Position numbers and translations under genes: made by a program | The notes under the pieces: model-generated | What the model was told of the DNA's origin: nothing | Seen by the model: the letters and a program-made list of their open reading frames with translations, nothing else | The model's database searches: none | Source: Pseudomonadota bacterium | GTDB taxonomy: Bacteria > Pseudomonadota > Gammaproteobacteria > Burkholderiales > JABEVD01 | Assembly (NCBI GenBank): GCA_021802655.1 | Contig: JAJZRP010000015.1 | Span: 1 to 41,157, forward strand | Length of the DNA: 41,157 bases | Reading direction: 5' to 3' | Part shown: positions 28,407 to 37,925 of the stretch, piece by piece | How positions within the stretch are numbered: the stretch's first letter is position 1 | How the letters are laid out: every line of letters starts with the position of its first letter

Positions 28407-29530
28407 TGCACTCTCCTTGTCATTTGCTCCACAATGCCCGGCAAAATGCCCAGCAATTGCGCTATTTCCTCTTCCATCGTGTAACGGCTGAGCGAAAACC
28501 TTATCGAGGCTTCTGCAGCCTTGCCCAATCCCATGGCAACGAGGACATGGGATGGCTCATTCCCGCCGGCAGCGCACGCCGCGCCGCTCGATGCGTAAAT
28601 TCCCGCCTTGTCCAGCCTGTCCAGGATCGTTTCGCTCTCCATTTCACCGAACCGGATGCTGGACGTATTTGGAACCCTTTCCGCCCCGCCCCCGTTAATC
28701 CTCGCAAAGGGAATGCTTTCCAGGATTCCGGCTTCGAGCTTCGCGCGCAGCATGCCGACCCGTTCGCAGCAATCGTCTTCCATGAAGAGCCTGCAGGCCG
28801 TCCCGAGCGCCGCTATCCCCGGCAGGTTTTCCGTCCCTCCCCGCCTCCCCCTTTCCTGGCTCCCGAAAAGAAAGGGCGGGAGCTTGATTCCCTTCCTCAC
28901 GAAGAGCGCACCCACCCCTTTCGGCGCATGCATCTTGTGCCCTGAAAAGACCAAAAAATCGACGGGTATCCTCGACAGATCGATTTTCAGCTTTCCCGCA
29001 GACTGAACCGCGTCGGTGTGGAAAAGGCATCCTTTCGATTTCGCGATTTTCACAGCCTCTTCGATCGGGAAAACCACGCCGGTTTCGTTGTTCGCCCACA
29101 TCAGCGACACGAGAGCCGTCTCGTTCGTCACGGCTTTTTCCAGATCATCCGGATCGAGCCTGCCTTCTGCGTCGACGTCCAGCATCGTCACCTGATAACC
29201 CTGCTTCTCAAGATGCCCGAACAGGGCAAGCGTTGAAGGGTGCTCGACCCTGCTGGTCACGATATGCCTCTTTCCCGGATTCAGCGTGCAGTTTCCCAGG
29301 ATCGCCATGTGGTTTCCCTCCGTCCCGCTGCCCGTGAAAACCACTTCCTGCGGGGATGCAGCGAGAAACGAAGCGACCTGCATCCGCGCATCCATCAGCC
29401 TCTTTTTGGCGTTCTGTCCCAAGGCATGCATGCTGGAAGGATTGCCGTAATCTTCCATGCATTCCAGCATGGCATCCAGACATTCCCGAGCCACCCGCGT
29501 CGTCGCGTTGTTGTCGAGATAGACGCTCAT
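28403..29530 (-). CDS. nifS: Cysteine desulfurase NifS
   Basis: MSVYLDNNATTRV; FSGHKMHAPKGVGALF (PLP Lys); ASSGAACAAGGNEPSHVL (active Cys). Confidence 0.95.
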   Translation of the reverse strand: MSVYLDNNATTRVARECLDAMLECMEDYGNPSSMHALGQNAKKRLMDARMQVASFLAASPQEVVFTGSGTEGNHMAILGNCTLNPGKRHIVTSRVEHPSTLALFGHLEKQGYQVTMLDVDAEGRLDPDDLEKAVTNETALVSLMWANNETGVVFPIEEAVKIAKSKGCLFHTDAVQSAGKLKIDLSRIPVDFLVFSGHKMHAPKGVGALFVRKGIKLPPFLFGSQERGRRGGTENLPGIAALGTACRLFMEDDCCERVGMLRAKLEAGILESIPFARINGGGAERVPNTSSIRFGEMESETILDRLDKAGIYASSGAACAAGGNEPSHVLVAMGLGKAAEASIRFSLSRYTMEEEIAQLLGILPGIVEQMTRRVQ

Positions 29531-29868
29531 TGCCAGAATCTCCTCTCAGGATCCCGATTAAGCTCGTTCAACAACGCCTGCAAAGTTTCGTACTCGGCGT
29601 AAAGCATCCAGATTCCTCCCGAATGTTCCTTGCTGTAAAGCCGCCAGAGTTTCGATCCGGCCACATATTCCATTCTCGCGATGTCTATCGTCCCGCCTAA
29701 CTTGTCGATGTTGCGCGAGCAGCAGGGGCTCCTGATCTCGTATCCGTTCGGTATGGCAACCACCTCCGGAGAAACATAGCGGTAACGGCATCTCTCCGAA
29801 ATCCTGCGTTCTATCCTTTTGAGATCGACTTCATTGGGATGTGGATAGCTAGCCAAGCCCGCCTCCAT
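29527..29868 (-). CDS. Conserved hypothetical protein (113 aa; possibly DUF3024)
   Basis: MEAGLASYPHPNEVDLKRIERRISERCRYRYVSPEVVAIPNGYEIRSPCCSRNI...LWRLYSKEHSGGIWMLYAEYETLQALLNELNRDPERRFW; family uncertain. Confidence 0.65.
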   Translation of the reverse strand: MEAGLASYPHPNEVDLKRIERRISERCRYRYVSPEVVAIPNGYEIRSPCCSRNIDKLGGTIDIARMEYVAGSKLWRLYSKEHSGGIWMLYAEYETLQALLNELNRDPERRFWQ

Positions 29869-29869
29869 G

Positions 29870-30109
29870 CTATAAGGGGAAGATTTCCTCCTCAAGGCAC
29901 CCCACAACGAATCCCTCCTGGAATTCAACCAGATAAACAGGCGTACTGGATTCCTCATGACTGCCGACCTGAACGATTTCCCCACGGCTTCCACCTTTCA
30001 CCAGAAGCGCCTCCCCATCCTTTTCCGGGAATGAGCCGTCGTTGTACAAATCCGAAACCGCGAGCACGGGCTGGCCCCACTGGTATTTGGGCATTCTCGG
30101 TTCGATCAT
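29870..30109 (-). CDS. nifZ: NifZ-family protein (short copy)
   Basis: PKYQWGQPVLAVSDLYNDGSFPEKDGEALLVKGGSRGEIVQVG...YLVEFQEGFVVGCLEEEI. Confidence 0.85.
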   Translation of the reverse strand: MIEPRMPKYQWGQPVLAVSDLYNDGSFPEKDGEALLVKGGSRGEIVQVGSHEESSTPVYLVEFQEGFVVGCLEEEIFPL

Positions 30110-30414
30110 TGCAAGCTCCCTTCATCCGAACTCCGGATAACAGATCCGACCACTTCCAGCTCCTTGCCCCGCAATCCGACCCGGTATCCCCGATCGATGA
30201 TCTCGACGCCGTAGATATAGAATTGCTGCAGAAACGTGCCTATGCTGGTCACGTAACCCAGATCTCCCTTTTTCACCAGAATTTCCCCGATATCCTTTCC
30301 TGGAAAAGTGCCATCATTCCTGATCGTCTTGATGACGCGCACCTTCTGTCCGTAATCGAACCAGGGCGGAGAAGTGAGTTCCACCACATCGCTGTCCCTG
30401 CTGATTTTCGCCAT
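30106..30414 (-). CDS. nifZ: NifZ-family protein
   Basis: PPWFDYGQKVRVIKTIRNDGTFPGKDIGEILVKKGDLGYVTSIGTFLQQFYIYGVEIIDRGYRVGLRGKELEVV. Confidence 0.92.
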   Translation of the reverse strand: MAKISRDSDVVELTSPPWFDYGQKVRVIKTIRNDGTFPGKDIGEILVKKGDLGYVTSIGTFLQQFYIYGVEIIDRGYRVGLRGKELEVVGSVIRSSDEGSLQ

Positions 30415-30428
30415 GGTTACTCCTCATT

Positions 30429-31154
30429 TCACAGGCGAGTTTTCGCCAAAGTCCTCACCGCCACATCCGGGTCCGCCAGAAGCCTTTTCAGGTATTTCGG
30501 CTCCACCCTGCCCGCCACTTCGTATCTCACTCGCCAATCCGCATCGTCGATGAGAAGCGGCAGCTTGTTCTCGTCGATGCGCATGGCGGCTTCCAGCCTC
30601 ACCGAAGCATCCTCATCCTCGAGAATCCTGACCAGCCATTCTTCTCCTATTCTTCTCGCCACCGCCTTTCTCACTTCCCTGTCCGAATCGCTCATCATCA
30701 GGGGCAGCATGGCAGATGGCATCCTGCGCGCAACGATCTGGCGAACGTAATAATCAGGATCGTCGATCATGGACCCGAGATTCGCCTCGTCCAGTCGGGC
30801 TGCAACGCGGATTCTCACCTCCCTGTCGGGATCCATGCGCATTCCTGTCAAATATTCCTGCGGGAGCCGCGCCGCCACGCTCCACCGCACAGTCTCGTCC
30901 CCATCATGCATGAGATGGGGAAGCAATTCGGCTTCGACATGCTTGGCGGCAACTGCTCTCACCTCGAAATAGGGATGCTCCAGATATTCCTTTGCCTTTT
31001 CCGGATTCCAGTCGAAGAACCGGTCTATCCGCTTCGCATAGCGGTCCTCGACACAGGCTTTCATCAGACAGCATTTCACGTCACGGCTGCCGCACACGCT
31101 GCAATCCAGTTCCTCTCCCAGCCAGTTTCTGGCCTCGACAATGTCGTCAGTCAT
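30429..31154 (-). CDS. 4Fe-4S-binding leucine-rich-variant (LRV) repeat protein
   Basis: N-terminal CSVCGSRDVKCCLMKAC cluster then degenerate DxDxxVRxxVAxRLxxxxL repeats. Confidence 0.9.
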   Translation of the reverse strand: MTDDIVEARNWLGEELDCSVCGSRDVKCCLMKACVEDRYAKRIDRFFDWNPEKAKEYLEHPYFEVRAVAAKHVEAELLPHLMHDGDETVRWSVAARLPQEYLTGMRMDPDREVRIRVAARLDEANLGSMIDDPDYYVRQIVARRMPSAMLPLMMSDSDREVRKAVARRIGEEWLVRILEDEDASVRLEAAMRIDENKLPLLIDDADWRVRYEVAGRVEPKYLKRLLADPDVAVRTLAKTRL

Positions 31155-31656
31155 CCTCATCCAGCCCCATCCGATCGAGCACATTCAAAAGCACCTTCGC
31201 CCCTATCTTGTCCCCGGGATCCAGTTCCAGCAGTTTCAGGACAATCTCCCTGCCCTCGACCAGGTTGCCAAGTCGCATGTTCAGGTATCCATAAGCCTTC
31301 AGGGTGAAGAGATAGAATCTCGGCAATATCGCCTCGAAGCTGCCGAAATTCGCATCCTCATGGCGCACCATCCGCCAGTCCTGCGCCAAAGCATTGTCAT
31401 GCGCCGCTTTCAGAAGGCAATCTTTCGCCACTTTCAGTGCATCGACGAGCCGCCCCTTGTAGAAATAGAAACGGTAGCGCCCTATCAATACTGCGGCGTG
31501 TCCAGGTGCCGCCTCCATCGCCCTGTCGAGATGGGCTTCTGCCACCTCGTCGTTCGAATAGGCGAGTCCTGCGAGGCGGAGATGCTGTTCCGCTTCCAGG
31601 GGCAAACCACCCCCCAAACACGCGTGTTCGAGCCAGGCTTCATCGGATGCTTCCAA
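31147..31656 (-). CDS. TPR-like nif-associated protein
   Basis: AYSNDEVAEAHLDRAMEAAPGHAAVLIGRYRFYFYKGRLVDALKVAKDCL...GNLVEGREIVLKLLELDPGDKIGAKVLLNVLD. Confidence 0.8.
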   Translation of the reverse strand: MEASDEAWLEHACLGGGLPLEAEQHLRLAGLAYSNDEVAEAHLDRAMEAAPGHAAVLIGRYRFYFYKGRLVDALKVAKDCLLKAAHDNALAQDWRMVRHEDANFGSFEAILPRFYLFTLKAYGYLNMRLGNLVEGREIVLKLLELDPGDKIGAKVLLNVLDRMGLDEDD

Positions 31657-31659
31657 TCA

Positions 31660-32013
31660 TCAGTTCCTGGCTATCGACGCAATGTCGATGCTGGCAACCC
31701 CGGCACTGCTGCAACCGCAGGGAGCCGCCTTGGGGTCGATGAAGGAAAGCCCCGTCTTCGTCGGCGTATCGACGAAGTCAATGGTCACCCCATCCAGAAG
31801 CAGGCGGCTTTCAGCCGGGAGGAAGAGCCTGATGCCGTCTTTCACCACCACGCTGTCACCCGTTTTTGGCTCGGCCTCGACCGTGAACTCCGAAGCAAGA
31901 CCCGAGCATCCCCCTGCCGTAACGGAAAGCCTGAATCCGTAATTCTCCCCGCCGTTGAAGCGAACCATCTGGCGTATGAATTTTTCCGCACCGGGTGTGA
32001 TCGTCAAATTCAT
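31660..32013 (-). CDS. HesB/IscA-family iron-sulfur assembly protein (Nif-IscA)
   Basis: MNLTITPGAEKFIRQMV...SVTAGGCSGLASEF...LLDGVTIDFVDTPTKTGLSFIDPKAAPCGCSSAG. Confidence 0.9.
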   Translation of the reverse strand: MNLTITPGAEKFIRQMVRFNGGENYGFRLSVTAGGCSGLASEFTVEAEPKTGDSVVVKDGIRLFLPAESRLLLDGVTIDFVDTPTKTGLSFIDPKAAPCGCSSAGVASIDIASIARN

Positions 32014-32022
32014 GCTCTTCTC

Positions 32023-32244
32023 CTAGGCGGCCTGGTAACGCGGGTAGCTGGTGTCGATCACGCAGGTATTGTCGACGGGACAAACCGCAACACACTGGGC
32101 ATCGTCGAAATAGCCGATGCACTCGGTGCATTTCTTGGGATTGATGACGAAAGTGCCATCCTTCTCGTAAATCGCCACATTCGGGCATTCCGGTTCGCAG
32201 GCTGAACAGGCTGTGCATTGGGACGAAATGATTTTGTATGCCAT
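32023..32244 (-). CDS. 4Fe-4S ferredoxin (FdxN-like)
   Basis: [52 protein letters not shown]. Confidence 0.92.
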   Translation of the reverse strand: MAYKIISSQCTACSACEPECPNVAIYEKDGTFVINPKKCTECIGYFDDAQCVAVCPVDNTCVIDTSYPRYQAA

Positions 32245-32280
32245 GATTTTCTCTCCAGAAATTTGAAATAGATTAAAGAT

Positions 32281-33816
32281 TCAAGCTGCTATATAGGCGC
32301 CCTGCCGAATATCCGCGTCTCCACGGTCGACATGGACGATTTCCCCGGATTTGATTCTTCCCAGGTATTCCTTGAAATAACGCACCGCAGATTGCTCGAT
32401 GAACTCGTGGGCATATTTGTCCACCGGATCGATGCCAGCCGCTTTCAGTTCATCTTTCGGGCAACCGCCGATCTTGGCGACGAATACCGCGACGCAGTCG
32501 TTGATGGCGCGAATCACCGTCGGCAGCGTATCCTCTTCGCCGTATCCGCCCTGGCAATAGAGATCGACACGGCGATGTCCTACAAATTTGGAACCTCCGG
32601 TGCCGACCTCGTAGATCTGGAATTCCTGGGCATGCCCGAAATGCTCGTTGATCCTGCCGCTACCCTTGGTGGCGACCGCGACCAGTATCTTCACCTCCGA
32701 ATATTCCTCTTCCAGTTCGAGAAGCTCGGCGTTTTTGGCTGCAACCTTCTCCTGCCTGTCCTGCTCGACGATTTCCTGATAGGCACGCCTTTTCTCGATG
32801 TCGTACTGGACATCCATTTCCATGATCTTTTCGGTAGTGAATTCGGCGCTTCTGTCCTCGCCCAGCAAACCTACCGCGTCCGCCCTGCATTGCCTGCAAT
32901 GGCGCATCATGTTCATCTCCCCTTCGCAGCTGTCCTGAAGCGCCTTCAACTCCTGCGCCGTTGGCCCGCGCTGGCCGTTGAGGCCGAATACCGTGCCGTG
33001 CTCCGGCGCCGAAATCAGAGGCATGATGTTGTGCAGGAATGCGCCTCGCGATTTCACCGCCCGGTTGACTTCGACCAGATGCTTGTCGTTGATCCCCGGG
33101 ATCATGACGGAATTCACCTTGCACAATATGCCGGCCGCAGTCAGCATCTCCAGCCCAAGCATCTGGCGTTCGGTAAGTATCCTGGCAGCCTCGATTCCGG
33201 TGACACGCTTGTGCTTCCAGAAAATCCAGGGGTAGATGTGCTGCCCCACTTCGGGATCGACCATGTTGATGGTGATGGTCACATGATCCACATTGAATGA
33301 CTTGATGGTTTCCACATGGTCAGGCAAGGCGAGCCCGTTGGTGGACAGGCACAGCTTGATATCCGGAGCCGCCTTGTAAATCAGCTCGAATGTCTTGAAT
33401 GTCTTTTCGGGGTTCGCAAGGGGGTCGCCTGGCCCCGCAATTCCCAGAACCGTCATCTGCGGAATGGTGGATGCGACCGCCAGCACTTTTTTGGAAGCCT
33501 GCTCAGGCGTCAGCTTCTCGCTCACCACGCCCGGCCGGCTTTCATTGGCACAGTCGTATTTCCTGTTGCAGTAGTTGCACTGGATATTGCAGGCAGGCGC
33601 AACCGCCACATGCATGCGCGCATAATGGTGATGCGCTTCCTCGCTGTAGCAGGGATGGTTCTTGACCTTTTCCCATACTTCGGGCGCCATGTCTTCTGGT
33701 GCGGAGGAAGAGCCGCAGCTGGCCTTCCCGCCTTCGCTCGAAGTGCCGCATCCCTTGTGCTCGGCGATTTGCTGCATCACCTCTTCAAGCGGCGCAGTTT
33801 GATTTTGTTCCAGCAT
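32281..33816 (-). CDS. nifB: Nitrogenase cofactor biosynthesis radical-SAM protein NifB
   Basis: [44 protein letters not shown]-terminal NifX-like domain. Confidence 0.98.
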   Translation of the reverse strand: MLEQNQTAPLEEVMQQIAEHKGCGTSSEGGKASCGSSSAPEDMAPEVWEKVKNHPCYSEEAHHHYARMHVAVAPACNIQCNYCNRKYDCANESRPGVVSEKLTPEQASKKVLAVASTIPQMTVLGIAGPGDPLANPEKTFKTFELIYKAAPDIKLCLSTNGLALPDHVETIKSFNVDHVTITINMVDPEVGQHIYPWIFWKHKRVTGIEAARILTERQMLGLEMLTAAGILCKVNSVMIPGINDKHLVEVNRAVKSRGAFLHNIMPLISAPEHGTVFGLNGQRGPTAQELKALQDSCEGEMNMMRHCRQCRADAVGLLGEDRSAEFTTEKIMEMDVQYDIEKRRAYQEIVEQDRQEKVAAKNAELLELEEEYSEVKILVAVATKGSGRINEHFGHAQEFQIYEVGTGGSKFVGHRRVDLYCQGGYGEEDTLPTVIRAINDCVAVFVAKIGGCPKDELKAAGIDPVDKYAHEFIEQSAVRYFKEYLGRIKSGEIVHVDRGDADIRQGAYIAA

Positions 33817-33863
33817 GTTCGCTCCTTGTCGTCTTCGGAATGAAATCCGTTTGAACAGGGATG

Positions 33864-33879
33864 AGCAACAACCATGCCA
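33864..33879 (-). promoter_or_regulatory. Sigma54 promoter for nifB operon (TGGCAT-GGTTG-TTGCT)
   Basis: Reverse complement of AGCAACAACCATGCCA. Confidence 0.82.
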
Positions 33880-33933
33880 AAGACCGAATCGTTCTGAACA
33901 CGCTGAAATGCTTGCGCCTGGAGCGAACGGGAT

Positions 33934-33949
33934 TGTCTGAATCCATACA
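33934..33949. promoter_or_regulatory. NifA UAS (proximal) of nifB
   Basis: TGTCTGAATCCATACA. Confidence 0.7.
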
Positions 33950-33957
33950 GCGTTGTC

Positions 33958-33983
33958 GCAAGTGTAGCGTTTGCTACACTTGC
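33958..33983. promoter_or_regulatory. NifA UAS (distal) of nifB embedded in 11-bp perfect inverted repeat
   Basis: GCAAGTGTAGC-GTTT-GCTACACTTGC; contains TGTAGCGTTTGCTACA (TGT-N10-ACA, 33963-33978). Confidence 0.75.
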
Positions 33984-33999
33984 CGGTTTGACTGGAAAA

Positions 34000-35622
34000 T
34001 CAGAAACGCTTGATCTCGATTTTGTGCTTCTGCAACGCGTAGCCCATTTGCCTGGAAGTCAGCTTGAGCAGCCTCGCAGCCTTGGCCTGGACCCAGCCGC
34101 ACTGCTCCATGGCCCAGATCAGGCGCTCGCGCTCGGAACTGAAGGAGGAAGGTTCGGAATTCTCGAAATCAGGCGGCGCTTCCCTGAACTCGGGCTCTGC
34201 CACCAGCTCTGAAATTATGGGGATCACGGGTCTGGCCGATTTACCGTAGCTGCGCAGGGAAAGCGAGAAGCACTTGTTCTGCTGGCAGGGGAGATCCACC
34301 TCCCGGATCGTGGGGCCACGCGCCATGGTCATGGTCCGCTCGACACAATTTTCGAGTTCCCTCACGTTGCCAGGCCAATAGCAATCCAGCATGACCTTCA
34401 GCGCTTGAGGCGTGATGGTGATCTTTTTCTGGTTTTCGCGATTGAATTCCTGGAGAAAATGATCGACCAGCAGGGGAATGTCTTCGCGCCGCTCGCGCAA
34501 GGGGGGAAGGAAAATGCTCACCACATTGATCCTGTAGTAGAGGTCGGCCCTGAATTCCCCTTTGGATACCGCTTCCTCGAGGTTGCGGTTGGTTGCCGTG
34601 ATGAGGCGTATATCCACCTTGATCGGCTTGTTCCCGCCGACCCGCTCGAATTCCCGCTCCTGAAGCACCCTCAGGAGTTTTGTCTGGAAGGATGGCGTGA
34701 TGTCTCCGATCTCGTCGAGAAAGAGGGTACCGCCATGGGCGAGTTCGAATCGCCCCTTGCGCTCCTGAGTCGCACCCGTGAACGACCCCTTTTCGTGACC
34801 GAAAAGCTCCGATTCGAGCAGGGTCTCGGACAGGGCCGCGCAATTGACCTTGATAAATGGCTTGTCCTTTCTCGAACTGAGATAATGAATAGCGCGCGCG
34901 ATCACTTCCTTCCCCGTCCCGCTCTCCCCGCGCAGCAGCACCGTGGATTTGCCCGGAGCAGCCTGGTGCACTTCGGCGAAAACCTCCTGCATGACCTTGC
35001 TCTGCCCGATCACGTTGTCCACCCTGTATTTCCCGTGCAACTCCTTCTGCAGGCGACTCTTTTCCATCATGAGCTGCTGCCGCTCGCTGGCCACTTTCTG
35101 ATGCAGCCTGACCGTCTGTCCGATCAGATTGGCGACCATGGCAAGAAAACGGATATCGCCCTCGAAATTCGGGCGCTGCCCGTCGAGTTCACGGTCCACG
35201 CTGATGACGCCTATGGTCTCGCGACCCACCTTGATCGGCGCCCCTATGAAGGAGACGACCCTGTCTTCCTCCAGGTTGCGCGAACCGGTGCGATTGAGAA
35301 AGAGCGGCTCCTTCGCGATATCGGGAACCACGACGGGCATGCCCGATTTCATGATTTTCCCTGTCACGCCTTCCCCGATCTGGAAGCGGCCACGGCTGAT
35401 TTCCACGTCGGAAAGACCGGATGCACCAACAACCTGCAATTCTCCGGACTCCTGCACCAGGCTGACCATGCCGCGCTGCATCTTCAAATGGGAAGAAAGC
35501 ACGTTGAGGACTTCCCGTACCGTCCTCCTCAAATCGAGGGACGAACTCAGTATCTTGCTGATCTCGTAGATAGTTACCAGCTCGACATTGCCTTCCTTTT
35601 CAGATGCTTTCGCCACGCCCAT
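34000..35622 (-). CDS. nifA: nif-specific sigma54-dependent activator NifA (GAF-AAA-HTH)
   Basis: GAF N-terminus, [29 protein letters not shown]-terminal HTH; C-X11-C-X19-C-X4-C motif. Confidence 0.96.
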   Translation of the reverse strand: MGVAKASEKEGNVELVTIYEISKILSSSLDLRRTVREVLNVLSSHLKMQRGMVSLVQESGELQVVGASGLSDVEISRGRFQIGEGVTGKIMKSGMPVVVPDIAKEPLFLNRTGSRNLEEDRVVSFIGAPIKVGRETIGVISVDRELDGQRPNFEGDIRFLAMVANLIGQTVRLHQKVASERQQLMMEKSRLQKELHGKYRVDNVIGQSKVMQEVFAEVHQAAPGKSTVLLRGESGTGKEVIARAIHYLSSRKDKPFIKVNCAALSETLLESELFGHEKGSFTGATQERKGRFELAHGGTLFLDEIGDITPSFQTKLLRVLQEREFERVGGNKPIKVDIRLITATNRNLEEAVSKGEFRADLYYRINVVSIFLPPLRERREDIPLLVDHFLQEFNRENQKKITITPQALKVMLDCYWPGNVRELENCVERTMTMARGPTIREVDLPCQQNKCFSLSLRSYGKSARPVIPIISELVAEPEFREAPPDFENSEPSSFSSERERLIWAMEQCGWVQAKAARLLKLTSRQMGYALQKHKIEIKRF

Positions 35623-35742
35623 GCTCCGTTAACCTCATCGTCGATTCGATCTTGCTGCAGATTGAAAGTTCTGTTCACTGGAAAGCAAGCAATTTCCATA
35701 CCCATAATAAATGAAGGGCCATCGTGGCCATCAGTACAATTC

Positions 35743-35768
35743 CGTTTGCGCAATCGAACCCGCGTCCT
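35743..35768. repeat. Direct repeat copy 1 (CCGTTTGCGCAATCGAACCCGCGTCC)
   Basis: 26-nt string also present at about 40828-40853, with partly similar 5' flank. Confidence 0.8.
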
Positions 35769-35776
35769 TCAGCCTC

Positions 35777-35902
35777 TCAGCGCAGGTCGTACCAGACCCC
35801 ACGGCCGCTGCCGTGCTGGTTCAGCGTGCCGCGCTCGACCAACACCCGGAAGTGCTGCTTGAGCGTGTTGCGGCTGGCCCCGGTCTGCTTGATCTCCCGC
35901 AT
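35777..35902 (-). pseudogene. C-terminal winged-helix remnant (Fic/AAA_4-regulator-like)
   Basis: MREIKQTGASRNTLKQHFRVLVERGTLNQHGSGRGVWYDLR* with no upstream coding continuation. Confidence 0.55.
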
Positions 35903-36096
35903 CGATGGCGGCCTGGCGCTCGGCGAGGGAAACCGTTTCCAGGTTGCCGCGGGATCACGCTACCAAATGGCGAGGATGGCAAGGCGCAACTGCCGCGCAA
36001 GCCGACCGCCATGCAAGGAGCGGCGAAAATTGTTGGAGTTATCGTGAAATTAGAAAATAGCTTTTCAAAAAGTGTGCCTCTCTGCCAAGATAACGC

Positions 36097-36807
36097 ATGT
36101 CCAGAACCCAACGCCTGCTGAACCTGATCCAGATCCTGCGCCGTCACCGGTTTCCAGTGGCCGGGAACCTGTTGGCTCGAGAGCTTGGCGTCAGCCTTCG
36201 TACCCTCTACCGCGATATCGGCACGCTACAGGAGCAGGGTGCCTGCATCGAGGGAGCCCCCGGTCTCGGATATGTCCTGCGTCCCGGCTTCCTGCTCCCT
36301 CCATTGATGTTCACCGATGAGGAAATCGAGGCTCTGGTCCTGGGATCGCGTTGGGTGGCCGATCGCGGAGACGAAAGGCTCGGCTTGGCCGCGCGTGAGG
36401 CCATCACAAAAATCGCGGCAGTTCTCCCCGAAGATCTCCGCAATAAACTCGACTCGTCTGCCCTGCTTGTCGGTCCTGGGTCCCCCATTCCTGAAAACAA
36501 AGTCGAATTATCTCTCATCCGGCAAGCCATCCGCTCCGAACGCAAGGCAGAGATTGTCTACCGTGACCTCAAGGACCAGGAATCCTCCCGTACCATCTGG
36601 CCCTTTGCACTCGGCTTCTTCGATCAGGTGCGCGTGGTCGTGGCGTGGTGCGAACTGCGTTCCGCATTTCGCCATTTCCGGGCGGACCGGATTGAATCCA
36701 TGAGCCTATCCGACCACCGCTACCCGAAAAGGCGTCAGGCCCTGCTGAAAGAGTGGCGCGAAATCGAAGGCATTCCTCCGCAAGGAGCGACTGCTGACAG
36801 AATCTGA
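36097..36807 (+). CDS. WYL-domain HTH transcriptional regulator (YafY-like)
   Basis: RTQRLLNLIQILRRHRFPVAGNLLARELGVSLRTLYRDIGTLQEQGACIEGAPGLGYVLRPGFLLPPLMFTDEE. Confidence 0.93.
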   Translation: MSRTQRLLNLIQILRRHRFPVAGNLLARELGVSLRTLYRDIGTLQEQGACIEGAPGLGYVLRPGFLLPPLMFTDEEIEALVLGSRWVADRGDERLGLAAREAITKIAAVLPEDLRNKLDSSALLVGPGSPIPENKVELSLIRQAIRSERKAEIVYRDLKDQESSRTIWPFALGFFDQVRVVVAWCELRSAFRHFRADRIESMSLSDHRYPKRRQALLKEWREIEGIPPQGATADRI

Positions 36808-36890
36808 CAACCGTGTTGCTTAGGATGGTTCCCAGAGGAACAGGCCTGGTTCTGTGCCTGCACCTTACCTTGACAACTGCGGAGACCAAT

Positions 36891-37262
36891 ATGACTTCCC
36901 CCAACTACATCATTCTGTATGTGGACAATCCCACTGTCAGCACCCATTTTTACGCCCATTTACTGGAGAAATCTCCTGTCCACAACTCGCCCACATTTTC
37001 TCTATTTGCCTTGGACTCGGGCCTCAAGTTCGGGCTATGGGCGAAACACGAAGTCGAACCTGCCACTGGCATGTCGGGAGGAGGGAGCGAATTGGTTTTT
37101 TCAGTGGCGGACCGTGATGCCGTGGATGCGATGCATGCAGATTGGGCCCGACGAGGAATCATCATCGCCCAAACTCCGACGGTGATGGATTTTGGTTACA
37201 CCTTCACGGCCGTTGATCCGGACGGCCATCGCCTCCGCGTTTGTTCTCTTTCGGCAGCGTGA
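36891..37262 (+). CDS. VOC/glyoxalase-family protein
   Basis: [21 protein letters not shown]...[23 protein letters not shown]; start at MTSPNY. Confidence 0.88.
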   Translation: MTSPNYIILYVDNPTVSTHFYAHLLEKSPVHNSPTFSLFALDSGLKFGLWAKHEVEPATGMSGGGSELVFSVADRDAVDAMHADWARRGIIIAQTPTVMDFGYTFTAVDPDGHRLRVCSLSAA

Positions 37263-37696
37263 GCCGCAACTGGATTGCCGTGGCATCGGCCAAGCATGTT
37301 CGAACTGGACGTGATGGCGGGTTCATGCAGGTCTGTCACGGCAAAGCCGCGCCATTACGGCGCATCAAGCCAGAGGATCGTGTCATCTATTATTCTCCGA
37401 CTCTGGAATTTCGCGGCAGGGAAAAATTCCAAATGTTCACCGCCATCGGAATCGTCAAGCCGGGAGAGCCCTATTCTTTTGACATGGGCGGCGGGTTTCG
37501 ACCGTTTCGCCGGGATGTGGCCTGGCTTCCTGCCAGGGAAGTGTCGATTCTGCCACTTCTCGCAGTATTGGAACTGACCGCCGGAGTCGGCAACTGGGGT
37601 TATCCTTTCCGTTTTGGATTGCTCGCCATCAACGATCACGACCTGCAGATCATTGCTGGGGCGATGGGCGCGGAATTTACTGAGAAGAGTGATTGA
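37259..37696 (+). CDS. EVE-domain protein
   Basis: [48 protein letters not shown] start overlapping VOC stop. Confidence 0.88.
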   Translation: MSRNWIAVASAKHVRTGRDGGFMQVCHGKAAPLRRIKPEDRVIYYSPTLEFRGREKFQMFTAIGIVKPGEPYSFDMGGGFRPFRRDVAWLPAREVSILPLLAVLELTAGVGNWGYPFRFGLLAINDHDLQIIAGAMGAEFTEKSD

Positions 37697-37826
37697 TCGG
37701 CCAAGAAATGCCGGGATCAGTCGAGCCCTTTGGAACCAGGATATCAGCGTCCCAGAGTTTCAATATTTGATGGCCGGAGCAATAATTTCAGTTGTACCGA
37801 TCGGGGTGTCCCGTTGTCGTTCGTCG

Positions 37827-37925
37827 TTATACGCCCTTTGGTTTCAGAGAGATGGCCAGCACACCCACCATAACCAATAGTGAACCCATGAGTCGAGCAA
37901 GATGCCTTGAGCGCGCCAACGCCAT
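37827..37925 (-). pseudogene. C-terminal remnant of EamA/DMT-type transporter
   Basis: MALARSRHLARLMGSLLVMVGVLAISLKPKGV*; only the last TM-like segment. Confidence 0.4.

Noticed and set aside
29870-30414. Single nifZ gene split by frameshift
   Set aside because: Both ORFs contain the same conserved core, so they are tandem copies rather than two halves
34405-35862. 485-aa plus-strand ORF opposite nifA
   Set aside because: Antisense shadow of nifA, no recognisable domain
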